This document shows, in pieces, positions 34,101-42,743 of a stretch of 64,000 nt of DNA. This DNA comes from CAYPNF01 sp964411985 (GTDB taxonomy: Bacteria; Verrucomicrobiota; Verrucomicrobiia; Limisphaerales; J093), in contig CAYPNF010000002.1 of the NCBI GenBank assembly GCA_964411985.1, positions 62,001 through 126,000 of the forward strand, written 5' to 3'. A program made the translations under genes and the position numbers. Positions within the stretch are counted from its first letter, which is position 1. Each line of letters starts with the position of its first letter. The notes under the pieces were generated by a model. It saw only the letters and a program-made list of their open reading frames with translations, was not told the origin of the DNA and did not search any database.

Positions 34101-35170
34101 GCCGCCGCGACGGCTGGTTTGCGACGGGACCAACGCCAGGCTTTTCCCAAGGCTCCCACGGGCCGGGCCTGAATGGGTTCGTCTCGCAAGAAACGCTCCA
34201 AATCTTCGGCTACACCCAGGGCTGTTTCATACCTCTTCGTGGGTTCCTTTTCCAGGCACTTCAGGCAAATGGTCTCCAGATCTTCCGGAACGCTGGGCAC
34301 CAAAGCCCGCGGGGAGAGTGGGTCTACGAGCGCCACCAGACGAAGTGTTTCCGGAATGGTCTCCGCCTGAAAGGGAGGACGCCCCGTTAGCAGGTGATAA
34401 AGTATCGCTCCCAACCCATACACATCCGCAGCTCGCCCCACTCTTTCCGCTTTTCCCCCTATTTGCTCAGGTGGCATGTAATTGGGCGATCCCAGCATTT
34501 GGCCGCTCATGGTAAGACTGGAATCTGTTCCCAACTGGCAGGCCAGACCGAAGTCCGCCACCCGTGGCCGGTCGTCGGATCCGATAAGGACGTTGGACGG
34601 CTTGAGATCCCGGTGGAGGATGCCGTGCTCATGGGCAAAATGGATGGCCTCCGCCACCGACCGTAAGTATAAGGCGGCTTGCCTGGCCGGTAGCGGTTTG
34701 TTCGCCACCAAGCTCCCAAGATTGGGGCCATCCACCAGGTCCATCGCCAGGTAATGATGGTGTTGGTGCTCGCCGACCTCATGCACCGCCACGATGTTGG
34801 GGTGCTGAAGAGCGGCAGCGGCGGAAGCTTCGGAGCGAAACCGACGAACCTGTTCAGGGCTGGCCAGCGGCCCGAAGAGAATCGTCTTGAGCGCCACCAG
34901 CCGGCCAAGGCTTTGTTGCCGAGCCTTGTAGACGATACCCATGCCGCCACGGCCAACCTCTTCAAGAAGTTGGTAGTCGCCAAAGCAGGGCGACTCCAGC
35001 CCCATTTCCGAACTCGCGAACGCGCGTTGTGGGGCTTCTGCCTCCCCGGCGTCCCACCCCGCATCATGGGCGCCCAGGCCAAGTCGGAGAAGACACTGAG
35101 CACACAGCCCGAGCGGCATTGTGGCAACCAAGTCCGCCCCGCACCTTGAGCATGTTTGTTTTGTGCTCAT
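31109..35170 (-). CDS. Membrane Ser/Thr protein kinase with C-terminal WD40 repeats
   Basis: The protein has 1353 residues. A small zinc ribbon opens it (CSRCGADL...LCAQC, residues 7-26). The kinase domain (about 66-330) is complete: GRGGMG (73-78), K95 in VALKTI, D188 in HRDLKPSN, and D206-F-G. A single membrane helix follows at about 355-378 (VAAALLVSLGSLIAITVIS), then a helical linker (DRAREAERLEAYYSAIA) and a long extracytoplasmic region with about a dozen WD40 units (SFSPDGRLIATGDQDGTIKI, AFSPNGKQLASGSWDGTVRL). The last 250 residues are less repetitive. The layout matches the expanded kinase class of Planctomycetes and Verrucomicrobia; an ECF sigma gene often accompanies such kinases but none adjoins this one. 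Confidence 0.92.
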   Translation of the reverse strand: MSTKQTCSRCGADLVATMPLGLCAQCLLRLGLGAHDAGWDAGEAEAPQRAFASSEMGLESPCFGDYQLLEEVGRGGMGIVYKARQQSLGRLVALKTILFGPLASPEQVRRFRSEASAAAALQHPNIVAVHEVGEHQHHHYLAMDLVDGPNLGSLVANKPLPARQAALYLRSVAEAIHFAHEHGILHRDLKPSNVLIGSDDRPRVADFGLACQLGTDSSLTMSGQMLGSPNYMPPEQIGGKAERVGRAADVYGLGAILYHLLTGRPPFQAETIPETLRLVALVDPLSPRALVPSVPEDLETICLKCLEKEPTKRYETALGVAEDLERFLRDEPIQARPVGALGKAWRWSRRKPAVAAALLVSLGSLIAITVISSVSSVRTDRAREAERLEAYYSAIALADQFLQQGNTQGAKDILFGCPAEFRHWEWGHLMYLCHQEVISIAAHTNAVPFNPEGALSAVFSSAASRISEIHFTPDGTGIVSRGIDGSVKVWNVEDGRMRFGIVGDLDTPATIAIDSTGRRLALGFSNGWTRVYEMADGREIGSIRHGSNTVSCVGFAMGGRLVTKAERGWVRVWDVDTGECLRQWLVPEGESDPRWLSKKGDRMVIQQRNGATVWDTDSGSQLWELNTPSESHVACCFAENARSMVTFDAENRAKLRRFDGTSAELGLIRGAGWNMYRWVTWSSDCRLFCTGGEFGSAHVWDHDTGESLFSLEGRTTAARFSPDGTLLATVGVENFVRIWEVATGREIRRLRGHAVVVEHLSFSPDGRLIATGDQDGTIKIWSTRRGREVLPADSWVHSPRYTADGKRVASSALPLDVTVWDAESGSEELRLGPGPGNNSYTMEFSPDGRYLATGGSPVSLVQLWDAKTGEKIRTFAGHTRYVLSVAFSPNGKQLASGSWDGTVRLWDVESGAMQRILTSTTGTVNQVLYSPDSERVYGWVAHDQILSWDTRSGRLLFGIKVPYPIYPGFALTPDGLRIYASDLVEKKMRAWDAQTGQALTRVPLPPRPGCMISFAPDGQRMAMVILDSKLSNAGQTLGVVVDVLHGREVLSLHGHTQPWSAVQFDSAGRRIVSTSVDTTTRQWESFPWREQDYAGLASGTDFRGRVRTYADDYWRKRLRAESKATLLPPRRLPIRWDRSFWPKRDNQAGPCQIDLTEHYTGRLDTCPYPLCSLDATEDHLGEFAPGSVTLNHILFDVRGLVTLRLLNTQGNPWRLLWEQYPTKAEGIPVHQRLRKLHVLHAVEEWLGAEDQTKVGSYILRYADGTQAELPIVVGRHVLPWRVDCREGATPETLPEGTEVWTGSNPCAKGKNQRVRLFLSSYVNPLPNKTVATVDFVSAMAANAPFLVAMTVEP

Positions 35171-35403
35171 CTTGGCCCGTCATTTCTCAACCACCGGGAA
35201 GAGCGCGATGCGTTACAGAGAATGTGGATCCTGAGGAGGTCCACGGCCTACTGCCGAAAGGAGATAGCGCAGTTCCTCATCTATTTCATCGGGCGTTGAG
35301 ACGGTTTGGGTTTATAGCACTTTATCCCTAGACTGAAAACCCTAAACGTGAGGAAACCTGCTCGACAGGAATAACGCCTTCTGGGAGGCTTTCGTGTCGA
35401 TCC

Positions 35404-36429
35404 ATGCATTCAAAGAACAGCCATAGTGATCCTCCATCCTCCCAAATCTCCCGCCGGGAATTTGTTTGTCGCCTGGGCTTGACGACGACGCTCCTATCGG
35501 GAGCCGGACTGTGCATGGGGGCGGAGAAGCTTTCGCGGCCGGTTCGTTTCGGCATCATTTCGGATATCCATCCAGACATGTTGCCTGATGGGCTGCAACG
35601 GGTGCAGAGGTTTGTCTCTGCGATGGAAGAGGCTGGGGTGGAATTTGTTATCCAGCTTGGGGACTTTTGTTGGCCGGCACCCAGCAATCGCCCGTACATG
35701 GAAGCATGGAATGCGTTCCGTGGTCCACGCTACCACGTCCTGGGAAACCACGATATGGACGAGGGGTACACTCGGGAGCAAACCGTGGCTTTCTGCAAAA
35801 TGCCGGGCATGCACTATACGTTCTCAGCGGGTCCTCTCCTCGGGATCGTGCTTGATGGCAACGAGCCAGGTGGAAAGGCGTCAGGCTACCGTCGCTTCAT
35901 GGCAGCGGAGCAGTTGGCATGGCTGGAGGGTGAACTTGCCCAGGCTGAGAAACCGGCAGTGCTTTTCATTCATGAACCCTTTGATGCGGATGTCGAGGAC
36001 TACCTGGAAAACGCTTCTCAAGTCCGGTCTGTGCTCGAACGAGCCCAACAGCGCAAACCTGGCAGCATTATCGCGGTTTTCAGCGGCCATCTCCACCTGG
36101 ATTACACGGCGATGGTAAACGGCATTCGCTACATCCAGATCAACAGCGCCGCTTACTGGTGGCTCAACAATCCCGCCGCCCGCCGCGAGACCTATCCTTC
36201 GGAGGTGCACAAATCCTTTCGCTACCTGACCCACGTCGCCGCTTACCGTGATCCACTCTGGGCCTTGGTGACTGTAGACTTGGAGCGTGGGCAATTGACC
36301 CTGGAAGGTCGGCGTTCAGAATGGGTCGGTCCCGATCCATGGGCCCGAGGCGAGACCACTGACCGGCCGAGAGAACACCTACATCCTTGGATCCAGGATC
36401 GGACGTTAAGTCTGAAAGTATCTGCCTGA
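35404..36429 (+). CDS. Tat-exported calcineurin-like metallophosphoesterase
   Basis: The protein has 341 residues. The N-terminus has a twin-arginine signal (SRREFVCRLGLTTTLLSGAG). The metallophosphoesterase motifs are in order: GIISDIHPD (DxH), LGDFCW (GD), LGNHDMDEG (GNHD), FIHEPFD (His) and FSGHLHLD (GHLH), giving a two-metal centre. After the core there is a 90-residue extension ending HPWIQDRTLSLKVSA. Such exported enzymes hydrolyse phosphate esters outside the cytoplasm; the substrate cannot be read. GGGAGG lies about 15 bases before the ATG. It runs opposite to the kinase gene, so their promoters share the 233-base gap. Confidence 0.88.
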   Translation: MHSKNSHSDPPSSQISRREFVCRLGLTTTLLSGAGLCMGAEKLSRPVRFGIISDIHPDMLPDGLQRVQRFVSAMEEAGVEFVIQLGDFCWPAPSNRPYMEAWNAFRGPRYHVLGNHDMDEGYTREQTVAFCKMPGMHYTFSAGPLLGIVLDGNEPGGKASGYRRFMAAEQLAWLEGELAQAEKPAVLFIHEPFDADVEDYLENASQVRSVLERAQQRKPGSIIAVFSGHLHLDYTAMVNGIRYIQINSAAYWWLNNPAARRETYPSEVHKSFRYLTHVAAYRDPLWALVTVDLERGQLTLEGRRSEWVGPDPWARGETTDRPREHLHPWIQDRTLSLKVSA

Positions 36430-36595
36430 TCGAGCACGCCAACGTGACTACCGGGCTCGCTTCCTGGCGAGTGGCAGCTTGATTTCGGCGACTACAAGTT
36501 TGGCAGGTGCGGAGCGCATGTGGAGTGTCAAGCTGTGTTGATTCAGCTTGAAACTCACCAGTGCTTCAACATTGATATAGCTGCAACGAAAACTC

Positions 36596-39085
36596 ATGAT
36601 CGCAGTCGACCTGATCTTCAATCTGACGATACTGATCGCGCTCAGCGTGGTTAGTGGGTTCATCGACAACCGTTGGAAACGGAACACGCGGACGGGTGTT
36701 CTGCTCCAAGGGGTCCTATTTGGGGGAACGGCGGTCATCGGCATGCTAAAGCCTTGGGTCCTCGCCCCCGGCCTTGTATTTGATGGGCGCTCAGTGATGG
36801 TCAGCTTGGGTGCTCTTTTCTTTGGTCCTTGGACTGCGGCGGTGAGCTGCCTGATGACCATTCCTGTTCGCATTTTCCAGGGCGGCCCCGGTATGTACAT
36901 GGGGATTCTCGTGATACTCAGTTCGGCACTTGCGGGGATCGTTTTTCACTCTCGGCAGCGCTCTAAAGCTGCGGAAATGTCGTCCTTGACCCTCCTGGGT
37001 TTTGGAGTCGTGGTGCATGTGGCGATGCTGGCGATGACGCTCGCCCTTCCAGCCGAAATGCGGTTATCCGTGCTGAAGAAGATCGGCTGGCCGGTGATGC
37101 TGACCTATCCACTGGCAACCGTCCTGATTGGCAAAATTCTTACGGACCAAGCGTCACGCGCCAGGTTTGTCCAGGCGCTGCAGGAGAGCGAGTTACGCTA
37201 CCGGGAGCTGGTGGAGCATGCCAATAGCGTCATTCTGCGCATCACTCCGGAGGGCAACATTACCTTCATCAACGAGTTTGCCCAACGCTTTTTTGGGTTC
37301 AGTTCAGAGGAGATCCTCGGTCGAAATGTCGTCGGCTCCATCGTGCCCGCTACCGACACCCAAGGTCGTGATCTGGCTTCCGTAATCCGTGATTTGGGAG
37401 AGCACCCGGAACGCTATGAGGTCCACGAAAACGAGAATATCCGCAAAGATGGATCGCGTTGCTGGCTGGCTTGGACAAACAAGGCCATTCTCGATGAAGA
37501 AGGCCGTTACATGGCGGTGCTCTGCGTTGGGACTGACCTTACCGAGCACAAAAGGGGGGAAGAGGCGCTGAGGAGATCCGAAGCCCTTTACCATTCCCTT
37601 GTGGAAAATCTTCCACAACAGATTATTCGAAAAGACCGCGAAGGACGCTTCACCTTTGCCAACGCGGCTTTTTGCCGTCTTCTAGGCAGGTCATTGCCAG
37701 AGATACTTGGCAAGACTGACTTTGACTTCTACCCGGCCCATCTTGCGGAGAAGTATCAGAAGGACGACCGGCGGGTCCTGGAGATGCAGCAATCTCTGAT
37801 CAGCGACGAAGAAAACGTACTGCCGAGTGGAGACAAACGGCAAGTACACGTGGTCAAGATTCCGATTCTCGACCGGGCTGGCATGACCGTGGGCGTGCAG
37901 TGTGTGTTTGAGGATATTACTGAGCGAAGGGTCTTGGAGGAGCAGCTGCGACAGGCGCAACGACTGGAGTCGATTGGCCAGCTTGCTGGGGGCGTGGCGC
38001 ATGACTTTAACAACATCCTGGCATCGATGATGATGCACCTGAGCCTTCTTCAGATGAAGCAGAATCCCGATCCAGACGTACGGGAGACCCTCCTGGAGTT
38101 GATGGTGGAAGCGAAACGTGCCGCCGGCCTTACCCGGCAGTTGCTCATGTTCAGCCGCCGCTCGGTGATGGAAGTGAAGGCGCTCGATTTGAACGAGATG
38201 GTGGCCAACTTGCTCAAGATGCTTGGACGGCTCATTGGCGAGAATATTCGGCTGCGGTTTGACCAGTGTGACAGGCTGCCTCTGGTGGAGGCGGATCCAG
38301 GAATGATAGAGCAAGTGCTGATGAACCTTGCCGTCAATGCCCGCGATGCCATGCCCAAGGGGGGGAGACTCACGATATCCACCGAGACGCTTTTCATCGC
38401 GCAAGAACGTGTGGCGGGAAATGCGGGAGTCCAGCCGGGCCAGTTCGTGTGCGTCACCGTGGCGGACGACGGATGTGGGATGGACGAGTCTACCCGGAAG
38501 CGCATTTTTGAGCCCTTTTTCACGACCAAGGAAGTCGGGAAGGGCACGGGCCTGGGTTTGGCGACCGTTCACGGCATCGTCGTTCAGCATAAAGGATGGG
38601 TCGAGGTGGATAGCGAAGTGGGTCGAGGCACCACTTTTCGGGTCTTTCTCCCGGCTAGCTCCAAGAACGCCTCTGACCAGTCCTCGACCCTGGCGCCCTC
38701 GATTCAAGGTGGTCACGAGACGATCCTTTTGGTGGAGGATGAAGCCAACGTTCGGCGCGCGCTTGTCCAGGCTTTAGGCGTGCTCGGTTACCGCGTGCTG
38801 GAAGCCGCTAACGGAAACAAGGCAATGGGACTGTGGCAGACACACGCCAAAGAGATTGATTTGCTGTTCTCGGATATGGTCATGCCCGAAGGCATCACCG
38901 GGCTCGACTTGGTGGAGCGGTTTAAGGAGGAGCGGCCAGACCTCAAGGTGATCATCTCGAGTGGCTACGCCACGGAAATGTTGGTGCAGGGCAGAGCGGC
39001 AGAAGGAGGGGTGGTTTACCTCGCCAAGCCCTTTGAGATGGAGGCGGTCTCCAAGATTGTCCGCCAATGTCTAGACTCAAAATGA
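36596..39085 (+). CDS. Hybrid sensor histidine kinase (5TM-LYT, two PAS, receiver)
   Basis: The protein has 829 residues. The N-terminal 190 form five to six membrane helices of the 5TMR-LYT sensor type (VLFGGTAVIGM, SLGALFFGPWTAAVS, MGILVILSSALAGIVF). Two PAS domains follow (about 200-320 with FINEFAQRFFGFSSEEILG, and 325-445 with FANAAFCRLLGRSLPEILG). The phospho-acceptor is H469 in GQLAGGVAHDFNNIL. The ATPase domain has NLAVNARDAM (N box), VADDGCGM, FFTTKEVGKGTGLGL and the closing GTTFRVFLP. A C-terminal receiver (about 705-825) has VEDEANVRRA and the acceptor Asp in LLFSDMVMP. LYT-type sensors respond to cell-wall or muropeptide-like signals in Firmicutes; the signal here is unknown. No response regulator adjoins it. 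Confidence 0.93.
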   Translation: MIAVDLIFNLTILIALSVVSGFIDNRWKRNTRTGVLLQGVLFGGTAVIGMLKPWVLAPGLVFDGRSVMVSLGALFFGPWTAAVSCLMTIPVRIFQGGPGMYMGILVILSSALAGIVFHSRQRSKAAEMSSLTLLGFGVVVHVAMLAMTLALPAEMRLSVLKKIGWPVMLTYPLATVLIGKILTDQASRARFVQALQESELRYRELVEHANSVILRITPEGNITFINEFAQRFFGFSSEEILGRNVVGSIVPATDTQGRDLASVIRDLGEHPERYEVHENENIRKDGSRCWLAWTNKAILDEEGRYMAVLCVGTDLTEHKRGEEALRRSEALYHSLVENLPQQIIRKDREGRFTFANAAFCRLLGRSLPEILGKTDFDFYPAHLAEKYQKDDRRVLEMQQSLISDEENVLPSGDKRQVHVVKIPILDRAGMTVGVQCVFEDITERRVLEEQLRQAQRLESIGQLAGGVAHDFNNILASMMMHLSLLQMKQNPDPDVRETLLELMVEAKRAAGLTRQLLMFSRRSVMEVKALDLNEMVANLLKMLGRLIGENIRLRFDQCDRLPLVEADPGMIEQVLMNLAVNARDAMPKGGRLTISTETLFIAQERVAGNAGVQPGQFVCVTVADDGCGMDESTRKRIFEPFFTTKEVGKGTGLGLATVHGIVVQHKGWVEVDSEVGRGTTFRVFLPASSKNASDQSSTLAPSIQGGHETILLVEDEANVRRALVQALGVLGYRVLEAANGNKAMGLWQTHAKEIDLLFSDMVMPEGITGLDLVERFKEERPDLKVIISSGYATEMLVQGRAAEGGVVYLAKPFEMEAVSKIVRQCLDSK

Positions 39086-39173
39086 GTCTTTCCAAGTATC
39101 CCAGGCTACCTCATATTCTGCCGCGCTGAGTTTTTTGGGAAGTAGGCCCCGAGGAACCGGCGCAGGATTGTTT

Positions 39174-40022
39174 ATGCCAATGGGTGCTGAAAACCGTAGA
39201 CTTCTGAGCGAATCCGTCGAAGCTGCACGTGCGGCGGGTCACCTCATGCGGAAAAACCTCTGGTCCACCAAGAAGGTCAACGAAGCTACCCAGCACGACA
39301 TCAAATTGGAGCTGGACGTGCTTTGCCAGGCTTTGATCCAAAAGCGGCTGCTCAAAGCATTTCGGGGGAGCGCCTTTCTTGGTGAAGAGGGGGTGGCCGG
39401 GAATGGGGCCTCGGACTTCCGTTGGGTGGTGGACCCGATCGATGGAACCGTGAACTTCACTTATGGCATTCCTCACGCCTGCGTTTCCATCGCTTTGCAG
39501 CAGAGAGGCGTTTCGACAAGTCACCAGGGCTCCATATCCGCCGCTGGCTCCGAGGCCGAGTTCACTTCCATCCTAGGCGTCGTTTACGACCCCTTCTGTG
39601 ATGAAATGTGGACGGCGATCCGCGGCGGCAAAGCGCGTTTGAATGGTCGCGCCATCCGTGTCAGCCAACGCACCAAGCTATCCGAAGCGATCGTTGTCCT
39701 TGGATTCGGAAAGAAGGCCGGCGTTCTGAATCATATGCTCCCCATGCTCAACGCTCTCGTGCACCGGGTAAGGAAGATCCGGATCAACGGGGCTGCCGCG
39801 TTGGCGCTGACGTATGTGGCGAGTGGCCGCTATGACGCCTTTCTCGAGGCAGGCTTACGGCTTTGGGACATCGCCGCAGGGGGCCTGATTTTGGAGTGTG
39901 CTGGCGGCTCCTTCTGGTATCGAGCCACCGGGCCGAACCATGTTTACGAGATCAACGCGAGCAACGGCCCTTTGGGACGGACCCTGGACCGTTACCGCCC
40001 GAAAAACCCCGCCTTTTCCTAG
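39174..40022 (+). CDS. Inositol-monophosphatase family phosphatase
   Basis: The protein has 282 residues. ATG 39174 has GCAGGA about 8 bases upstream; an upstream GTG frame lacks a site. The motif FRWVVDPIDGTVNFTYGIPH is the metal-binding WxxDPxDGT signature, EEG supplies another metal ligand (FLGEEGVAG), and LWDIAAGGLILECAGG is the second family motif. A 20-residue Ser/Gly-rich insert (STSHQGSISAAGSEAEF) sits between strands and is unusual. Members hydrolyse inositol-1-phosphate, fructose-1,6-bisphosphate or PAP, and the sequence does not decide. The inositol operon lies over 13 kb away, so no functional link should be assumed. Confidence 0.88.
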   Translation: MPMGAENRRLLSESVEAARAAGHLMRKNLWSTKKVNEATQHDIKLELDVLCQALIQKRLLKAFRGSAFLGEEGVAGNGASDFRWVVDPIDGTVNFTYGIPHACVSIALQQRGVSTSHQGSISAAGSEAEFTSILGVVYDPFCDEMWTAIRGGKARLNGRAIRVSQRTKLSEAIVVLGFGKKAGVLNHMLPMLNALVHRVRKIRINGAAALALTYVASGRYDAFLEAGLRLWDIAAGGLILECAGGSFWYRATGPNHVYEINASNGPLGRTLDRYRPKNPAFS

Positions 40023-40041
40023 CCCTTGGCTAGTGACGACG

Positions 40042-40884
40042 ATGAAATCCGTGACCCAGAGACTGATCCAGGGGCTCTTGCTGAGTCTTTTCACCGGTGT
40101 GATTTATGGTGGTTCCCTAGCGCAGTTCCACCTGCCGCTGGGCGACGTTCTGATTGAGCTTTATGATCAGGATAAGCCGGTGACGGTTTCGAACTTTTTG
40201 AACTATATTACCTCCGGACGGTATAAGGATTCTTTCGTGCACCGGTGGGAACCAGGCTTTGTGATTCAAGGGGGGGGCTTCGCAGTGACCAACCTTGCGA
40301 CGGCTCCAGCGGTTGTCGAGGTGCCCACATTTGCTAGGATCACCAACGAGTATTCGGTGGGCGCCACGCTGAGTAACCTCTACGGTACGGTCGCGATGGC
40401 CAGGGTTGGGGGAGAGACCAATTCCGCTACCTCCCAGTGGTTTTTCAACTTGAGTGACGAGAATGTCTTTCTGGATGCCGTGGACGGAGGCTTTACGGTC
40501 TTCGGGAGGACTCTGTTAGGCACCAATGTGTTGAACCGTTTCAACAACATCTCCGTCACCAACGGCATCTACCGGGTGAATGCGGGAGGGGCGCTCAACC
40601 ATCTGCCCGTACTGAGCGCGAATGTCACGTACGACGACCTCGTCTACACGGTGATGAGCACTCAGGCTTGGCCTAAAGTTCAGATCACGCTGCAAACCAA
40701 CGGCTCGCGCCTCCTCCAATGGAACAGCCTCAGCAATTTTGTGCAGGTGGTGGAATCTCAGGACCTCGGGCTTACCACGTGGACTCCCTTGGCTGAGGTT
40801 CCCGGTACCGGCGCGCTGATGTCCCAAGTCGACCTGTCACCCTTCACCCGGGGCCGATTCTATCGCATTCGCATCCGCGAATGA
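40042..40884 (+). CDS. Secreted cyclophilin-type peptidyl-prolyl isomerase
   Basis: The protein has 280 residues from ATG 40042, followed by a signal peptide (LIQGLLLSLFTGVIYGGSLA). The cyclophilin core covers about 27-200: LPLGDVLIELYDQDKPVTVSN, FVHRWEPGFVIQGGGF, LYGTVAMARVGGETNSATSQ and FFNLSDENVFLD match the Arg, Phe, Gln and Asn/Asp surface of small bacterial cyclophilins. The catalytic Arg is in HRWEPGF. Beyond the core the protein has the shared C-terminal tail of this window (LLQWNSLSNFVQVVESQDLG, then FYRIRIRE). Its stop is one base from the stop of the convergent GH16 gene. It probably folds exported proteins. Confidence 0.88.
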   Translation: MKSVTQRLIQGLLLSLFTGVIYGGSLAQFHLPLGDVLIELYDQDKPVTVSNFLNYITSGRYKDSFVHRWEPGFVIQGGGFAVTNLATAPAVVEVPTFARITNEYSVGATLSNLYGTVAMARVGGETNSATSQWFFNLSDENVFLDAVDGGFTVFGRTLLGTNVLNRFNNISVTNGIYRVNAGGALNHLPVLSANVTYDDLVYTVMSTQAWPKVQITLQTNGSRLLQWNSLSNFVQVVESQDLGLTTWTPLAEVPGTGALMSQVDLSPFTRGRFYRIRIRE

Positions 40885-40885
40885 C

Positions 40886-41752
40886 TTACGGCTTTGCGCC
40901 TTGGGCGGGTGTCGAGGACTTTGGTTCCGCGTAGACGCGAACATAGTCCACCAGGAGTTTCTGTGGAAACACGGTGGACTCATTCGGAGTGCCCGGCCAG
41001 TTCCCTCCGACGGCGAGATTCAAAAGCAGATAATGTGGGCGATCAAACACCCATGTTGTGCCGGGCGGCAGGCTGGCAGGGGTGAGGGTGAAGTAAAGTT
41101 GGCCGTCCAGAAACCAGCGGATGGCTTGCGGTTGCCAATCGATGGAATAGACGTGGAAATCCTCCGCGAACTTCGTGTTACCTGGCAGGGAGACTGGACC
41201 ACCGATGCCTTTCCCTCCGGAATACCCTGGTCCGTGGACAGTAGCGTGAACGATCCCGGGTTCCCGGCCAATGTTCTCCATGATGTCGATTTCGCCACAC
41301 TTGGGCCAACCGACCGTTGAGATATCGTTGCCCAGAGTCCAGAACGCAGGCCAAATCCCCTGTCCTTGGGGCAGTTTCATGCGTGCTTCGATACGGCCGT
41401 AGGTCCAGGAGTGCTTGCCTTGGGTCTTGAGACGGGCGGAGGTGTAGTCCCGCTGCTTCCCATCCTTCCCTTGGAGCGATTCTTTTCGGGCCTCGATGAC
41501 GAGCATGCCGTTCTCAATACGAGAGTTGTCACGTCGATCCGTGTAGGTCTGCAGCTCGTTGTTACCCCATCCATTGCCACCCAAATCGAACACCCAGTTG
41601 GCGGTAGACGGAGCTGAGCCATTGGGGAGATCGAACTCGTCACTCCAGACCAGTTTCCAAGAATGGGTTTCTGCCGCCACCGCCTCATAGCCGAACGGGA
41701 GAGCGACCAGCAGACCGGCGAGCAGCGTATTCGAAAGAGCTGAGGGTTGCAT
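40886..41752 (-). CDS. Secreted GH16 endo-beta-glucanase (laminarinase-type)
   Basis: The protein has 288 residues from ATG 41752, which leads straight into a signal peptide (LLAGLLVALPFGYEAVAA). The catalytic strand is WPKCGEIDIMENIGREPG, with the ExDxxE triad of family GH16. LVWSDEFD, NNELQTYTDRRDNSR and GIWPAFWTLG are typical of bacterial beta-1,3-glucanases. DFHVYSIDWQPQAIRWFLDG and the closing LLVDYVRVY complete the jelly roll. It cleaves laminarin or related beta-glucans outside the cell. No binding module is attached. It is divergent from the prepilin-like gene and convergent with the cyclophilin. Confidence 0.93.
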   Translation of the reverse strand: MQPSALSNTLLAGLLVALPFGYEAVAAETHSWKLVWSDEFDLPNGSAPSTANWVFDLGGNGWGNNELQTYTDRRDNSRIENGMLVIEARKESLQGKDGKQRDYTSARLKTQGKHSWTYGRIEARMKLPQGQGIWPAFWTLGNDISTVGWPKCGEIDIMENIGREPGIVHATVHGPGYSGGKGIGGPVSLPGNTKFAEDFHVYSIDWQPQAIRWFLDGQLYFTLTPASLPPGTTWVFDRPHYLLLNLAVGGNWPGTPNESTVFPQKLLVDYVRVYAEPKSSTPAQGAKP

Positions 41753-41906
41753 AGGGGCGAGTCTGCCAGGTTCGGGGTGCATGTCGAGCCGGTTGTGATG
41801 GCTTCCCCCGGGCACTCAACCCAATTCAAACCCGAGAAAACCTATTGAGTCTCACGCCAGTTCGTGACTAGTCTTCGGACAACTGCACAACTTACCAAGA
41901 ATCTCA

Positions 41907-42725
41907 ATGAAACCTAGTGTGCGCAAAGGCGTTCGAATCCTCGCGGATGGGTTCACCCTGATCGAATTGTTAGTGGTGATTGCCATTATTGCGATCCTCG
42001 CTGGCATGCTCCTGCCTGCCCTGGCTCGGGCTAAAACCAAGGCGCAGGCAATCAAATGCATCAGCAACTCCAAACAGCTGCAGCTTTCCACCTTTCTGTA
42101 CATGCAGGACTGCGGTCAGTCCCTGACCTACAATGGTCCGGGTGGTGACCTCTGGATCTCGCTGCTGGCAACGAACTATGCGGCCATCAATCAGGCTCGG
42201 GTTTGTCCTGTTGCTCCCGAGATGCCTCTGTCCCGGCGCAAGGATAACGACACCAGTGGGCGGGTCGACCGCACCTGGCGATGGCCTTCGAGTACGGCTG
42301 CGAAGGAGTACCAAGGCAGCTACGCCTTGAATGGTTGGTTTTACAACGGCGACACCCCGTTCTTCTCAAAAGGAGATTCCCGGTTCTATTTGAAGGAAGC
42401 TGCCGTTGAATACCCTGTCTCGACCCCGTTGGTTGCGGACTCAGTCTGGGTGGATGCTTGGCCTCTGGCCGCGAACCTGCCTGCAAAGAACCTCTACACC
42501 GGGGACAATTACATGGGATCGGGGGATATGTCGCGTGTCACGATCCCTCGCCATGGGGCCTCTGCCTCCAGCGCCTCCAAGAGTTTTGACCCCAAGAGCA
42601 AGCTGCCTGGAGGGATCAACGTCGGTTTCGCTGATGGCCATGCGGAGTTCACGAAGTTGGAGAAACTTTGGGAGCTTCGTTGGCACCGTGAATGGGTGGT
42701 GCCAGCCAAGCGTCCGGGTAGTTGA
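41907..42725 (+). CDS. Prepilin-like pseudopilin (type II secretion / DUF1559-like)
   Basis: The protein has 272 residues. The N-terminus carries the prepilin peptidase site and helix GFTLIELLVVIAIIAILAG followed by MLLPALARAKTKAQ, cut after the Gly. The body is globular, and near the C-terminus GGINVGFADGHAEFTKLEKL matches the xxxxADGHV signature of the very numerous pseudopilin-like proteins of Verrucomicrobia and Planctomycetes. Such proteins form or cap short pili or secretion pseudopili; no assembly genes are nearby. It faces away from the GH16 gene, sharing a 154-base promoter region, and its stop is 18 bases before the next gene, so read-through is possible. Confidence 0.88.
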   Translation: MKPSVRKGVRILADGFTLIELLVVIAIIAILAGMLLPALARAKTKAQAIKCISNSKQLQLSTFLYMQDCGQSLTYNGPGGDLWISLLATNYAAINQARVCPVAPEMPLSRRKDNDTSGRVDRTWRWPSSTAAKEYQGSYALNGWFYNGDTPFFSKGDSRFYLKEAAVEYPVSTPLVADSVWVDAWPLAANLPAKNLYTGDNYMGSGDMSRVTIPRHGASASSASKSFDPKSKLPGGINVGFADGHAEFTKLEKLWELRWHREWVVPAKRPGS

Positions 42726-42743
42726 TCGATCCTGGTTTCCGTT

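Noticed and set aside
37691..38716. 341-codon minus-strand frame
   Set aside because: Antisense to the histidine kinase with its intact motifs; no family features of its own.
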